Counted from the stretch's first letter, positions 43,371 through 52,923 are shown. The stretch: DNA of 64,000 nt from an uncultured Lachnospiraceae bacterium (GCA_900318375.1 ONKG01000012.1:1-64000), one strand, 5' to 3'. Numbers and translations are program-made. The notes: generated by a model from the sequence alone, not told the origin.

Positions 43371-44048
43371 TCAGCTTTTTGAGGGAATGAATGTGGAGAT
43401 GGTTCCGGCAAAGTTCGAGATGGGCATGGTCTGGATCACAATCCGTCCGGGACCTGTCACCATTGTATTGAACAGGCTCTCGCCTCCGAGAAGCACATTC
43501 TTCACTCCCTTGACCTGCTGTATGTCCAGCTGGACAGAGGAATCCATCATTGCCAGATAGCCGGTATCGATGAGCATCTGCTGTCCGGGTGCAAGTGTGT
43601 ATTCGACCGCCGAACCGTCGATTTCTATAAATGCAATTCCGTTTCCGGAAATTTTCTGCATGATGAATCCTTCACCGCCGAAGAAGCCTGCACCCAGCTT
43701 TTTCTGGAAGTGTACACTGAGTTCCACTCCTGCGGTCGATGCCAGAAATGCTCTCTTCTGGACTACGATGGGTGTGGAAGGTGTGATCTCATATGCCCTG
43801 ATGGACCCGGGGAAACTGGATGCGAAGGCGATCATGCCGGGACCGTTCTTGGCAGTATAATGATTCTGGAAGAGGTTCTCACCGGAGAACATACGGCCGA
43901 ACACCTTACCGACACCGCCGCCTGTTGTCTCCATCTGCATATTGGGGCTCATCCAGCTCATAGCTCCGGACTCACAGACCATGGTCTCTCCGCTTTCGAC
44001 TTCACAAATAACTGCTGGCATGGGCTCGCCGACAATCTGGTACTTCAT
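43371..44048 (-). CDS. AIM24 family protein (TIGR00266)
   Basis: 225 residues, all beta. Typical segments are GETMVCESGAMSWMSPNMQMET, GGVGKVFGRMFSGENLF, FASSFPGSIRAYEI, GGEGFIMQKISGNGIAFIEIDG and VLLGGESLFNTMVTGPGRIVIQTMP. The family forms trimers and is widespread, but its bacterial role is unknown; in mitochondria the homologue supports MICOS and respiratory-chain assembly. It has a good RBS (AAAGGAG). It is followed by the small cysteine-rich gene 68 bases downstream on the same strand. Confidence 0.92.
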   Translation of the reverse strand: MKYQIVGEPMPAVICEVESGETMVCESGAMSWMSPNMQMETTGGGVGKVFGRMFSGENLFQNHYTAKNGPGMIAFASSFPGSIRAYEITPSTPIVVQKRAFLASTAGVELSVHFQKKLGAGFFGGEGFIMQKISGNGIAFIEIDGSAVEYTLAPGQQMLIDTGYLAMMDSSVQLDIQQVKGVKNVLLGGESLFNTMVTGPGRIVIQTMPISNFAGTISTFIPSKS

Positions 44049-44231
44049 TATAGTAATCTCCTTTCATTATATCCGCTGATGACAGCCCTCCGGCTGTGAC
44101 TTGTTTTCAGCTTTTGTTTATCCTGATCAATGAATGACAGGTAATACTGGATTTCGTTTCGTCATTACATGAAAAATAATAACACACACTCTGTCACAGA
44201 TTCGTCACACTGTCTCCGCGCTCAGAATACA

Positions 44232-44636
44232 TCATTCTCCTTTTTTCGGGCGGTTCGCCTTAAGCCATTCCAGCAAAGATTCCGCTCCCGGACTGCAGCA
44301 GCCCGCTTCATCAGCATTTTTGATCTCCTCTATTGTCCGGTCGAACAATTCATTATAAGTATAGGTATTCATAACCTGTCCGCAGTCGGCACAGTAATAC
44401 TCGATCTTGTCTCCCGCCATGCGGTAATCGATGTCGGTATGTCCCTCACGGGGATTACTCTTTCCGCAAATCGTACATACCCCGCATCTGTAGTGATGTC
44501 CATAACTTCTGACTTCCCCGCATTTCACACAGGTACAGCCATCCTGAAAATCATGCAGCGAACTGTCTCTCACTTTTCTGATCTTACCGCACCTGATGCA
44601 TTTGCATCCATCCCATTTATGTATCAGACAACCCAT
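44232..44636 (-). CDS. Small multi-zinc-ribbon protein
   Basis: 134 residues beginning MGCLIHKWDGCKCIRCGK, with the similar units HDFQDGCTCVKCG and YRCGVCTICGKSN and a further EYYCADCGQV. These give at least three CxxC-based knuckles. The C-terminal 45 residues are helical (FDRTIEEIKNADEAG). The function is unknown; similar HxWxxCxCxxCG modules occur in small clostridial proteins. The ATG at 44636 (AAGGA upstream) is preferred over a longer frame that would overlap the permease gene. It lies 28 bases after the lactate permease gene and is probably co-transcribed with it. Confidence 0.75.
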   Translation of the reverse strand: MGCLIHKWDGCKCIRCGKIRKVRDSSLHDFQDGCTCVKCGEVRSYGHHYRCGVCTICGKSNPREGHTDIDYRMAGDKIEYYCADCGQVMNTYTYNELFDRTIEEIKNADEAGCCSPGAESLLEWLKANRPKKGE

Positions 44637-44664
44637 TTTTCTTTTCCTTATTATATTCTGACTA

Positions 44665-46200
44665 TTACTGAAGAAAATAACTGAGCACTCCCGCGACCAC
44701 AACAAACAGAATGCAGTATTTCATTACGCTGGCCATGAGCCTGCTCTCCGAACCGCTCAGTCCGGCGCTGGCTGCACCGATCGCGATTCCCTGGGGAGAG
44801 ATCATTTTGCCGATGCCTGCTCCGCAGGTATTGGCTGCGATCAGCCAGGATGGGTCGGCTCCGATCGCTTTTGCCGTCTGCACCTGCATAGGTCCGAAAA
44901 GGACGCAGGTCGAAGTACCGCTTCCCGTAACGAAACCGCCGAGCGTTCCGATCAGAGGAGGGATAAAAGGATAATAGGATCCCGTCACTGCAACAAGGAA
45001 TGCGGCCATATCTGATGTCATTCCGGAATAGCTCATGATCTTGGCTGTGCCCAGAACACACATGATCGTCACGAAGGTCCTGACATTTGTCCTCACTGTT
45101 CTGGCAAAAACATGTAAGAGCTTGAGGGGAGACGCCCCCTGGATCAGTCCTCCGATCACTGCAGAAATGAGGATGATCACGCCCGGTGTATTGATCCAGA
45201 CAAAGGTCAGCTTCGACTCAGGGTCTCCGGCGTAAATGTGGAAACTGCTCCTGATCGATGAAAGAGGCTGCTTGATGAAAGGAACAAGGCTTGTCAGTAC
45301 AAGAAGGACAAATATCAGCAGAAAGGGCGCCCACGCGATCAGTGCTTCCCGAAGACTCAGCGGTTCAGAGGCGCTGTCTGAAGAGCCTGATGTTTTGGCC
45401 AGATATTCTTCCGGCACCTCTCCTTTTCTTATTCTGGCACAGACCACAATACTGATCATACTGCAGATCGCACCGACGATATTGGGAAGTTCCGGTCCGA
45501 CATAGTTGGCAAAAATAAGCATCGGAACGATATAGGATACCGCGGCCACAACGATTATTTCAACCACGCCTTTGACTGCTTTGAATCCATTTCCTATAAT
45601 AAACACCAGGAAAAAGGGAAGCATGGCAAAAATGAGCACTTCGATCTTGGCTGTGTTCGCCGCAATCTCGACCGGGGCAAGTCCTGTGATTGCGGAAATG
45701 GTCGCGATGGGAACGCCTACAGACCCAAACGCTGTGGGCATAGAATTGACAACAAGACATCCGACGACGACAGGAAGCGGTTCCATTCCCAGCGCAATCA
45801 GGATCCCTGCAGGAATAGCAACTGCGGTCCCGAACCCCGCCATTCCTTCCATAAAATGGCCGAATCCCCATGCGATCAGAAGAGCGAGCACACGCTGGTC
45901 CTCGGAGACTCCTGCAAGCATTTTTTTGATCTTTTCCATGGCGCCGGTCTCAAGCGTGAGAACGTAGGTATATAATGCTGCGACAATGACGAGACAGATT
46001 GGCCAGAGAGCGTTCAGGGCGCCCTCAAGTGCTGCTGTGAGCATATTAACGGAACTGAAATGCCAGATGCAGATTGATTCGAATGCTGTAATAAAGACTG
46101 TGATGATGCAGGCAAGAAAGCCCGGCATTTTCAGGACGCTGAGCGCGACCATAAGCCAAATGATCGGGACAAGGGCAAGAATAAAACGTATGAACTGCAT
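44665..46200 (-). CDS. L-lactate permease family transporter
   Basis: A 511-residue integral membrane protein of the LctP/LldP family, which takes up or exchanges lactate (or glycolate). About 13 hydrophobic segments and the family hallmark GFGHFMEGMAGFGTAVAIPAGILIALG (about 112-138) and TGSGTSTCVLFGPMQ-type motif (about 430) are present. The start at 46200 has AAGGAG. The genes next to it do not encode lactate dehydrogenases or an Etf pair, so the physiological direction is unclear. Confidence 0.9.
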   Translation of the reverse strand: MQFIRFILALVPIIWLMVALSVLKMPGFLACIITVFITAFESICIWHFSSVNMLTAALEGALNALWPICLVIVAALYTYVLTLETGAMEKIKKMLAGVSEDQRVLALLIAWGFGHFMEGMAGFGTAVAIPAGILIALGMEPLPVVVGCLVVNSMPTAFGSVGVPIATISAITGLAPVEIAANTAKIEVLIFAMLPFFLVFIIGNGFKAVKGVVEIIVVAAVSYIVPMLIFANYVGPELPNIVGAICSMISIVVCARIRKGEVPEEYLAKTSGSSDSASEPLSLREALIAWAPFLLIFVLLVLTSLVPFIKQPLSSIRSSFHIYAGDPESKLTFVWINTPGVIILISAVIGGLIQGASPLKLLHVFARTVRTNVRTFVTIMCVLGTAKIMSYSGMTSDMAAFLVAVTGSYYPFIPPLIGTLGGFVTGSGTSTCVLFGPMQVQTAKAIGADPSWLIAANTCGAGIGKMISPQGIAIGAASAGLSGSESRLMASVMKYCILFVVVAGVLSYFLQ

Positions 46201-46529
46201 TCTTCTTCTCCTTATTCTGATAATGATAGCGGTTGACACCCCTATTAGAACGGTGCAGGCACTGTATTAAATTAATAGCCTGTGTTTATCATATCAAAAG
46301 TTTACGATATACGCGACATATTTGGCCGATATTATATCAAAATATGTTTATCACATTCTTTTTTCATCTGCTTGATACAAAAAAGCATCCCCGATCCTAT
46401 ATGTGCTATCGTCTGTTCGAATGTGCTGATACGTTATTTTATATATGTTAACATTTTATACAGAAAGTGCCTTTCAGTGAATAAAGCAAGAGAAATTTCC
46501 GGATACAATACACACATCCCCCTCCTAAA

Positions 46530-46667
46530 ATGCCTGAAAGAGCGAAGTATCGAGTTCAGGAAGTGCAAAAGGAAGAGAACGGTGTGAAGTATGTAGATAT
46601 CCGTTGCAATCTATGTGATTTCACAGGATGGGTAAAAATGTCGGATCTTATTGCCCCGGCAAAGTGA
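46530..46667 (+). pseudogene. Possible remnant of a small CxxC protein
   Basis: 45 codons, MPERAKYRVQEV then VDIRCNLCDFTGWVKMSDL. Codon use is coherent but no Shine-Dalgarno precedes the ATG. The residues just upstream in another frame (SGYNTHIPLLK) could continue into it if one base were changed at about 46526-46530. It could be a broken small zinc-finger protein or chance. Confidence 0.3.
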
Positions 46668-46793
46668 CCAAGAGATTCCAATACTCAGCCAGATGCTGCA
46701 TACTCCTCTTCAGCGGACCGAGTATGCGGGCCATTATTAACCGACTATTTGGCTATATTTTATCCGGGCAAATAAACTTTGGAACATTACAAA

Positions 46794-46843
46794 AGCAGAC
46801 GCAATAACAACGTAATTTTTTTACGTATGTTTTTGCGTCTGCT
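46794..46843 (-). terminator. Possible terminator hairpin
   Basis: AGCAGACGCAA and TTGCGTCTGCT form an 11-bp stem with an inner AACGTAA/TTACGT stem; TTTTG follows on the minus strand. It could serve the DUF5714 gene about 370 bases upstream. Confidence 0.45.
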
Positions 46844-47210
46844 CAGTGGTTTATTCTTATCATCAACTCATCTGCTCCTGCGCCGGTCGATTAATCAATT
46901 ATGGTATCCTGACCGTGCTGCTGTTGAATTTAGAAAGAGCCTTCATCTTTCTCCCGTTTCACGCTCGATGTATGATCCTGTCTTTGCCAATGGTTATGAT
47001 TCTGTACTCCTCCATTATCACATATTCTGTGCCCGTTAGCGAAAAATCAGTTCAGGAACACATCTGCGTTTCATCGGTTGGCGTGGAACATGTCAATCGA
47101 CTTTTGGATTTTTCCGTCAGCATGAACATACGCAAACGAATTAATGAAAATCATTTATTGCAGTCATCATTTCTGTCTGAAAAGCCATGACAATTAACAG
47201 ACGTTCAGTA

Positions 47211-47810
47211 TTAATCAGAACTACATCCCCGCCCCTCATCCCGGGCGTAAAAAGGACACTTTTCTCTCAGGCACTGCTGATTTCGTTCAGAGAATTCGCA
47301 AGGCTGGTCCTCATATTCGAGCACAAGGCTGTAATGTTCATTTATGTACCTGACTCCCTCCCGGAATGCAATCATGGCATCCCGCTTACAGCACCGGGGG
47401 CCATTGATCCTGCCAAGTTCTCCGATCGCCTGCGAAGTAAACTTCATATGCTCTCCCCAGGTCCCGTCGTCAGATAAAGGCCCTGTACCGTCTATGATCG
47501 CAAGAGCCGCTCCGACAGAAGCAATGGCACCGCAGATTCCCCAGAGACCGCACATTGCACCGGGCATTCTAAGACCCTCACGGGCAATCTTGTCCAGACA
47601 CTCTTCCAGTCTGATATTGCCGCCGGCATTGTAAAATGCGGTCAGTATGCAGGCACCGTCAAGGATATGATGCTCCGGTCCGTGGATGCTGATATATTCT
47701 TTCTGCGCCATGCTTTTAAAAATACGGACAGGATTACATCCTTTTTCCTGTTGAATCTCATCGACTATCCGTTTCGTTTTTTCCTGAATTGACATCTTTT
47801 TGTATTCCAT
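47211..47810 (-). CDS. DUF5714 domain protein
   Basis: 199 residues. The motifs SIHGPEHHILDGACILTAFYNAGG (about 40-63), PGAMCGLWGICGAIASVGAALAI (about 82-104), the GPRCCKRD pair and three more cysteines near the C-terminus match DUF5714, a cysteine-rich family found in anaerobes next to radical-SAM or molybdenum-related genes. The biochemical role is unknown; the conserved His and Cys residues suggest metal binding. The ATG at 47810 has AGGTGA upstream. The neighbouring upstream gene encodes a membrane protein on the same strand. Confidence 0.75.
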   Translation of the reverse strand: MEYKKMSIQEKTKRIVDEIQQEKGCNPVRIFKSMAQKEYISIHGPEHHILDGACILTAFYNAGGNIRLEECLDKIAREGLRMPGAMCGLWGICGAIASVGAALAIIDGTGPLSDDGTWGEHMKFTSQAIGELGRINGPRCCKRDAMIAFREGVRYINEHYSLVLEYEDQPCEFSERNQQCLREKCPFYARDEGRGCSSD

Positions 47811-47939
47811 ACCTATCACCTGGCTTCAAAAAACAGCTATACAATTACATCGGGCTCCATATTTTTAGAAAAAAAAGAAATAAACAGCAATACCTGCGGC
47901 CGTCCGCACTTTTGGCTCCGGAAACATATCCACCGCAAA

Positions 47940-48977
47940 TCAATTGGACAAAATGATCGGTGCCTCCAGCAGCCTGGCGCAATAGCGGCATTTTGCAACA
48001 CGTCCGGCCCGGACCTGTGTTGTATTCAGGCATCCCGGACACTCACATACCTCAAATATAGCTTCGCCGCTCACAACGTCATCAAGTATGATCAACGGTT
48101 CTCCATCCATTTCCAAATGACATCCCAGCAGGATTCCATGACTGCACAGCCAATTAATATCCTTTTTGATGACAGACACATCAAAGTCTGTCTGCTCTGC
48201 AAGGACGCTAAGGGGGATTCTTCCTGTAATGCTTTCCTCCAGCACCTGTCCATATCGTTTTGCGCGCCGTAGATGTTTTCTGCTCAAAAAAACCGAAAGG
48301 TGTCGTAGTATTACTAACAGGATCAACAAGATTACAACGAACCATACAACTTTATTATCCTCATTAGTCGCTGCCAATGTAAGCAGTGCCATAAAGAATA
48401 CCCACAATAAGTACAGACCGGCAATACTCACTTTTCCCGCATCTGCACTATTCCTGTCCATCTCCTCCTTGTTCAGGTAAATACCCTTCCTCCACTGTTT
48501 GGACGATTTGTTGATGAGAATTACGCCAAAGTCTCCCTCCACAGCTGCCGCATCGAGCAAGTAGCCTCTCTGAATCATTTCCAGAAGATCTCTTTCAATC
48601 CTGCCTGTGTCATTACTCCAAAGCGCTGTTGAATTGTGTTCATTCATGACCGGACCCGTTTTATAATACAAAATGGACCCGTCGTCATTCATTTTCATGC
48701 GGGGTAAATATTTCTCCGCAAGGCCTGCAAGCCTCTGTCTCCGCAAACCGGATCGCACCAAGCCCAAAGATAAAAGCAGCCACGGCAGGAACACCCCGAT
48801 AATTATTATATAATTTATCAATTTCGAAAGGTCATAATCTTCATATCCACTTATGAGCGAGCTAAAGAAAATAAAAAATAGAATGCTGCCAATAATAGTC
48901 CGGATAAGTCCACTATGCATATCCTTTTTTATTACATCCGTTTGAATATCTATAAGCTTAGATTTGTCCTTCTCCAT
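47940..48977 (-). CDS. Membrane protein with C-terminal zinc ribbon
   Basis: 345 residues. Four hydrophobic segments (about 24-43, 52-74, 183-202 and 209-227) frame a cytoplasmic or external domain (about 85-180). A C-terminal region follows with a helix-turn-helix-like stretch (LAEQTDFDVSVIKKDINWLCSHGILLG, about 258-284) and a zinc ribbon (CPGCLNTTQ...CRYCARLL, about 313-338). The last part resembles modules that recognise partner proteins or DNA. No family was recognised. GGAGG precedes the ATG. Confidence 0.65.
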   Translation of the reverse strand: MEKDKSKLIDIQTDVIKKDMHSGLIRTIIGSILFFIFFSSLISGYEDYDLSKLINYIIIIGVFLPWLLLSLGLVRSGLRRQRLAGLAEKYLPRMKMNDDGSILYYKTGPVMNEHNSTALWSNDTGRIERDLLEMIQRGYLLDAAAVEGDFGVILINKSSKQWRKGIYLNKEEMDRNSADAGKVSIAGLYLLWVFFMALLTLAATNEDNKVVWFVVILLILLVILRHLSVFLSRKHLRRAKRYGQVLEESITGRIPLSVLAEQTDFDVSVIKKDINWLCSHGILLGCHLEMDGEPLIILDDVVSGEAIFEVCECPGCLNTTQVRAGRVAKCRYCARLLEAPIILSN

Positions 48978-49029
48978 ACGTTTCCATCCTCCGCCATTTT
49001 TATTAATAGTATAATAATCTCACCCCATT

Positions 49030-49110
49030 CTGAATAGCAAAATCATTTTCTCGACCTGCCAAAATAGCAGAATCGTTTTCTCATTTCGCCAAATAGTAGA
49101 AAAAGAGCTA
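49030..49110. repeat. Imperfect repeats of AATAGCAGAATCGTTTTCTC type
   Basis: Three degenerate copies of about 30 bases (AATAGCAAAATCATTTTCTC, AATAGCAGAATCGTTTTCTC, AATAGTAGAAAAAG) lie upstream of the membrane-protein gene. Confidence 0.6.
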
Positions 49111-49157
49111 CAGCCTTCCGAAATCAGGGCATCTGACATGTTCCCACGGACAGCAAA

Positions 49158-49211
49158 AAGGGGGTTCCTCACCCCGGTGCAGAAACTGCCCGAGTGGCGG
49201 GAACCCCTTGA
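49158..49211 (-). terminator. Terminator of the RlmD-like gene
   Basis: On the minus strand AAGGGGTTCC pairs with GGAACCCCCTT across a structured loop, followed by TTTTTGC, just after the gene end. Confidence 0.75.
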
Positions 49212-49235
49212 ATTTAAAGGCTTTTCAGCTATTTC

Positions 49236-50678
49236 TTATTTAGTATGTGTCAGTAGAACTACAGTCTCGATACCGCTGGTATATGGGAACATGTCCACAG
49301 GTATGGCCATTCTGGCCTCATACCCATTCTCTGTAAAGAACTCCAGATCCCGCTGCAGAGACCAGGGGCTGCAGGAAATATAGACAATCTTTTTGGGCCC
49401 TATGTCGCAGGCGGCGCGCATGAATTCCTCTGTGGAGCCGCTGCGGGGAGGATCCATGAAGATGACATCCGCCCGGGTACCGTTTGCAGCCATCTCAGTC
49501 ATAAACTCCGTTGCGTCGCCCTGCAGGATCTCGATATTATCGAGCCCGTTCATCTTTATGTTTTCCTGGGCGTCACGGACTGCCTCGCTGTTCAGTTCCA
49601 CGCCGACGACGTGGCGGGCATGAGACGCGGCAATGATGCCGATTGTACCAATGCCGCAGTAAGTGTCGAGCACAGTCTCCTTTCCGGTCAGGGCAGCGCA
49701 GTCAATGGCGATATTGTAGAGCTTTTCCGTCATGAGCGGATTGACCTGGTAGAATGAGCGGGAGGAAATGCGGAAGCGTTTCCCGCACAGGACATCCTCG
49801 ATATAGCCCTTTCCGTAGATCACCGTCTCGCGATTGCCGAGGACCATAGTAGTAGCCCTGTCATTGACATTGAGAATGATCGTGGTGATCTCCGGATGGC
49901 GCCTGGTCAATTCCCTCACAAAGGTGTTGCGGGAGGGAAGCACGGGATCTGTCAGCACCAGGGTCACCATGATCTCCTTTGTAGCACGAGCGACCCGGAC
50001 CTGTACATAGCGGAGCAGGCCTATGTCCATATCCTCATCATAGACATGGATCCGGAAGGACGGCAGAAGGGAGAAGATCGTCTGGATGATTCGGTCCGCC
50101 TGGATGTTTTCAATCAGGCAGGACTTGACCGGGATCACTTCATGCGTGCCCTCTCTGTAGATTCCGCAGGCAGGCTTTCCCTTTCTGTCGGGTGCAAAAA
50201 TCGAGGTCACTTTATAACGGTAATGATCCGGCGCCTTCATGCGGATGAACTTGTCGGGAATGACAAAATCGCCGATCAGGTCATCAAGGACCTTCTGTTT
50301 GCCGCGGATCTGCTCGTCATAGGGCATATTGATCATAGAACATCCTCCGCAGAGTCCGGAGACGCCGCAGCGGGATCTTTTTTTCTTTGCATCATTGGCA
50401 CTTGCAGAGCCTGCGTCCGGTGACTGGGCAGCTTTTTGCGGGGAAATTTTTTTTGATGATGCTTCGTTCCGCTCGTATGGCTTCTTTGAAATAGTTTTTT
50501 TCATTTCCCTGTTCTTTTTCATTGATGCTTTTTTTGCATTATTACCGCTTCCGGCAGGTGTCTGTTTCTGACTGTGATCCTGTTTGCGGACAGACTGTTT
50601 TTTTTCAGAGTTTTGTCCCTTTGGTGCCTTTTTTGTGCTGTTCTTATTATCTAAGTCTTTTCTCATTTCTTCTCTCAT
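49236..50678 (-). CDS. 23S rRNA (uracil-C5)-methyltransferase, RlmD/RumA family
   Basis: 480 residues. The first about 100 are Lys/Ser-rich low complexity, an extension not found in most relatives. The methyltransferase follows: an iron-sulfur-type CGVSGLCGGCSM (about 102-113), SFYQVNP (about 303-309), DTYCGIGTIGI (about 329-339, SAM binding), DPPRSGS (about 407-413) and the nucleophile in VYISCSPWSLQRDL (about 431-444; usually SCNP). It makes m5U in 23S rRNA or in tRNA; the exact target cannot be told. The start at 50678 has a weak RBS. The terminator follows immediately. Confidence 0.9.
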   Translation of the reverse strand: MREEMRKDLDNKNSTKKAPKGQNSEKKQSVRKQDHSQKQTPAGSGNNAKKASMKKNREMKKTISKKPYERNEASSKKISPQKAAQSPDAGSASANDAKKKRSRCGVSGLCGGCSMINMPYDEQIRGKQKVLDDLIGDFVIPDKFIRMKAPDHYRYKVTSIFAPDRKGKPACGIYREGTHEVIPVKSCLIENIQADRIIQTIFSLLPSFRIHVYDEDMDIGLLRYVQVRVARATKEIMVTLVLTDPVLPSRNTFVRELTRRHPEITTIILNVNDRATTMVLGNRETVIYGKGYIEDVLCGKRFRISSRSFYQVNPLMTEKLYNIAIDCAALTGKETVLDTYCGIGTIGIIAASHARHVVGVELNSEAVRDAQENIKMNGLDNIEILQGDATEFMTEMAANGTRADVIFMDPPRSGSTEEFMRAACDIGPKKIVYISCSPWSLQRDLEFFTENGYEARMAIPVDMFPYTSGIETVVLLTHTK

Positions 50679-51033
50679 TTTTTCAACTGTTACCTCAGAC
50701 TGCAGATTTCTTTTTCTTTCTATACATTATATTTTTGTTTTTTACATTATAGCACACCGTGCAAACGACATGATACTATACATATTCCTCCGGCGGTAAC
50801 TCATAAAAATCTGTTACACGCCCTCTCGAAGGGCGGCAGCAAAGCCTCGCATTATCAATACACTTCACGCGCGCCGCACGCCGTTCAACTCGGGTTTTCG
50901 CGAAACAGCCGCGAAAAACTCCTGGCTTTTCAGGCGGGTCTTTTCTGTAAAAGATCTTCATAACCGGTGAATCAAAAGGGGCGTCCCCTTGGGTTTTCCT
51001 TTTGTTAAAAGGGCCGTACCCTCGCGCTTTCAA
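50679..51033. other. Non-coding gap
   Basis: No gene seen. It contains GC-rich short inverted segments (for example AAGGGGCGTCCCCTT near 50978-50992) and no recognised motif. Confidence 0.4.
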
Positions 51034-51054
51034 CTAATAGTTTTTAGCTATCAA
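51034..51054 (+). promoter_or_regulatory. LysR-type operator upstream of a truncated Old-Yellow-Enzyme gene
   Basis: CTAATAG-N7-CTATCAA, nearly the same as the perfect palindrome at 52924-52946. A TATAAT lies at 51097-51102, so the site is centred about 65 bases before the expected start of transcription, the classical position of a LysR-type activator site. Confidence 0.55.
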
Positions 51055-51163
51055 TCGCAGGTAAATTATGAATTAGTCTAAGTTATTTCTTTGTCGTATA
51101 ATTATAATCAGCAGTAATGTAGGCGATGAGTATATCTTATCGGAGTATCGGAGGTGTTGGAAT

Positions 51164-51220
51164 ATGCAAAATAACTTTAAACATTTATTCAGTCCCATCA
51201 CAATCAACGGGCTGACTCTT
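51164..51220 (+). pseudogene. 5' stub of an Old-Yellow-Enzyme family gene
   Basis: Nineteen codons (MQNNFKHLFSPITINGLTL) match the N-terminus of NADH:flavin oxidoreductases (FSPI-x-ING-x-TLKNR). An intact Shine-Dalgarno (GGAGGTG) and a promoter precede them. The homology stops abruptly at the point where the opposite-strand fragment begins. Reading on, the frame runs into antisense of that fragment and ends at 51277. Confidence 0.8.
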
Positions 51221-51797
51221 AGTTGCCGCCGAACTCATCGACACGCTTGTTGGTTCTGGGGGACAGGAAGGAATTGACCAGATAGCCGTGTGCCATATGG
51301 ATCTCAACTGCGTCTGCGCCGGCTTTCATAGCGCGCTTTGCAGCTTCGCCGTAGCCTTTAATCAGCTCATAGACCTTCTCTGTGGAAACTTCCACGGGAA
51401 TGTCTCTGCCGTCTGCAGCAGCGATCGGGGATGCTGCCTCGATGGGAGCGCCTGCATTCTTGGCGTTGCCTTCAGGGCCTGCGTTCTGCAGCTGGATGGA
51501 GACCTTTGCGCCTTCCGCATGACATGAGTCGATGACCTTCTTGAAGCTGTCAATGGAGGAATCATCATAGAGGCATGGCTTCCTGGGGCCGCCCTTTGCG
51601 CCCTTGTGAACGACAGTTGCCTCAAAGGTGATGAGGCCGAAGCCGCCCTTTGCCCTAGCGGTATAATATGCGCAGGACTGATCGCTCATGGTGCCGTCGG
51701 TGTTGGCAAAGTTATTGCCCATAGGCGGAACGACAAAGCGGTTTTTGACCTGCATCGGTCCGATCTGGATCGGAGAAAACATGTTCTTGAATTTCAT
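51219..51797 (-). pseudogene. Truncated Old-Yellow-Enzyme / enoate reductase gene (N-terminal part)
   Basis: 192 residues of a flavin-dependent oxidoreductase normally 350-650 long. MFSPIQIGPMQVKNRFVVPPMG, the FMN-barrel strands, VSIQLQNAG and the catalytic-region AVEIHMAHGYLVNSFLSPRTNKR are present. The sequence then ends in DEFGGN-stop, where the family continues ENR. The stop TAA lies exactly at the junction with the plus-strand stub. Missing are the second half of the barrel and any Fe-S or FAD/NAD domain. GAGG precedes the start. In the intact state it may have reduced an enoate in the pathway of its neighbours. Confidence 0.88.
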
Positions 51798-51945
51798 CCT
51801 GTTACCTCTCTGCTTGCTAAACATCTGGTGAAACAAAACCTTGATAAATCCTTAATATCGACAGGAAAGCCGGAAGCCCCCCATAAAAAGACATCCGGTT
51901 TTCCTGTCATTTTGTTACATGTCTTTTCAGGCATGCCTGTTAAAT

Positions 51946-52791
51946 TCAGCCTTCAAGAGCCTCCGGCCATGCTTCCTTCAGAACTGCTGCGCAGCCGTCG
52001 AAAGTCTCTTTTGCTGCCTGCTCGATGCCCTTTGCAAGGATAGCGTCGCTGATAACCTCTACGCCGAGAGCTGCGGGCTCGATTCCTTTTGCCTTGATCA
52101 TCTTGACGAAAGGAATGGTAGCGCCGATGCCGGTTCCGGGTGCAAGACGATCATGCATGGACTCGTCTCTGAGGATGCTCTTCGCATAAGGTCTCTCCCA
52201 TACATCGTTGATCTGGATGGAGACGATCTTGTCAGCAGGGATGTCAGCAAGGAGCTCAAGGTCGCAGGGCTGATTTGCGCGGACCCAGTGCCAAGTATCC
52301 AGGATCAGCTTTGCGTTCTCGCAGTCAGCTGCCTTGACAACTGCCCAGCCCTTTTTGATATCCGGAATTCCGGAATAAGGCATAGGCTCGACACCGATGA
52401 TCCACTTGCCTGCTCTCTGGCAGAGCTCTCTGAGCTTCTGAGCGGTATGCTCGACGGAATAGTTCTCCATCAGGCCGCAGTTGATCTGCTTGACACCGAA
52501 CAGCTCGCACATATGGAAGCACATCTGCTCTTTGTATTTCTGCTCGTAAGAACGGTTGTCCTCTGCCCACTGAACGATGTACTCAACCTCAGTACATTTC
52601 ATGCCGTGCTTGTCAAGAATTGCAAGAATATCCTCGTCATGAAGTCCCTCTGCAAGAGCGTCTACATAAGTCTCTGCGCGAAGTCCGATTCCATCGTAAC
52701 CTGCTTTCTTGGCTGCGATTACACGATCCTCAAATTTGCACTGATCTCCCAGTGTCCAGGAACTGACTGTGATGGGGTACTTTCTGGCCAT
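51946..52791 (-). CDS. Xylose-isomerase-like TIM-barrel protein (sugar phosphate isomerase / dehydroshikimate dehydratase type)
   Basis: 281 residues of the AP-endonuclease-2 TIM-barrel superfamily. Visible: AKKAGYDGIGLRAETYV (about 29-45), WIIGVEPMPYSGIPDIKKGW, AKLILDTWHWVRANQPCDLELLADIPADKIVSIQINDVW. The metal-binding Glu, Asp-x-x-His and later acidic residues fit an isomerase or a 3-dehydroshikimate dehydratase. The context (shikimate dehydrogenase, LysR, TRAP transporter) makes the second more attractive, but it is inference. AAGGAG precedes the ATG at 52791. It is divergent from lysR. Confidence 0.8.
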   Translation of the reverse strand: MARKYPITVSSWTLGDQCKFEDRVIAAKKAGYDGIGLRAETYVDALAEGLHDEDILAILDKHGMKCTEVEYIVQWAEDNRSYEQKYKEQMCFHMCELFGVKQINCGLMENYSVEHTAQKLRELCQRAGKWIIGVEPMPYSGIPDIKKGWAVVKAADCENAKLILDTWHWVRANQPCDLELLADIPADKIVSIQINDVWERPYAKSILRDESMHDRLAPGTGIGATIPFVKMIKAKGIEPAALGVEVISDAILAKGIEQAAKETFDGCAAVLKEAWPEALEG

Positions 52792-52923
52792 TATAAACTC
52801 CTTTCTATAAAGCAAAAAATTTATGCACTCTACACAAATACACAAAACAAACGGAGCGCATATTTACGCTATTTTCAGTTTACTACCATGTTAATTTAAA
52901 GACAAATTCATATTATTCATCCT

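Larger units (their letters stand above)
46201..47210. other. 1-kb AT-rich gap with degenerate coding remnants
   Basis: No convincing full gene. 46201-46500 is AT-rich and probably holds the lactate permease promoter. 46485-46667 shows short coherent coding in two frames (see 46530-46667). 46850-47170 has open frames on the plus strand with no recognisable domain. The region looks like decayed sequence. Confidence 0.5.

Noticed and set aside
51164..51797. Phase-variable invertible element at the Old-Yellow-Enzyme junction
   Set aside because: No flanking inverted repeats of a recombinase type and no recombinase gene were seen; a deletion or assembly join is simpler.
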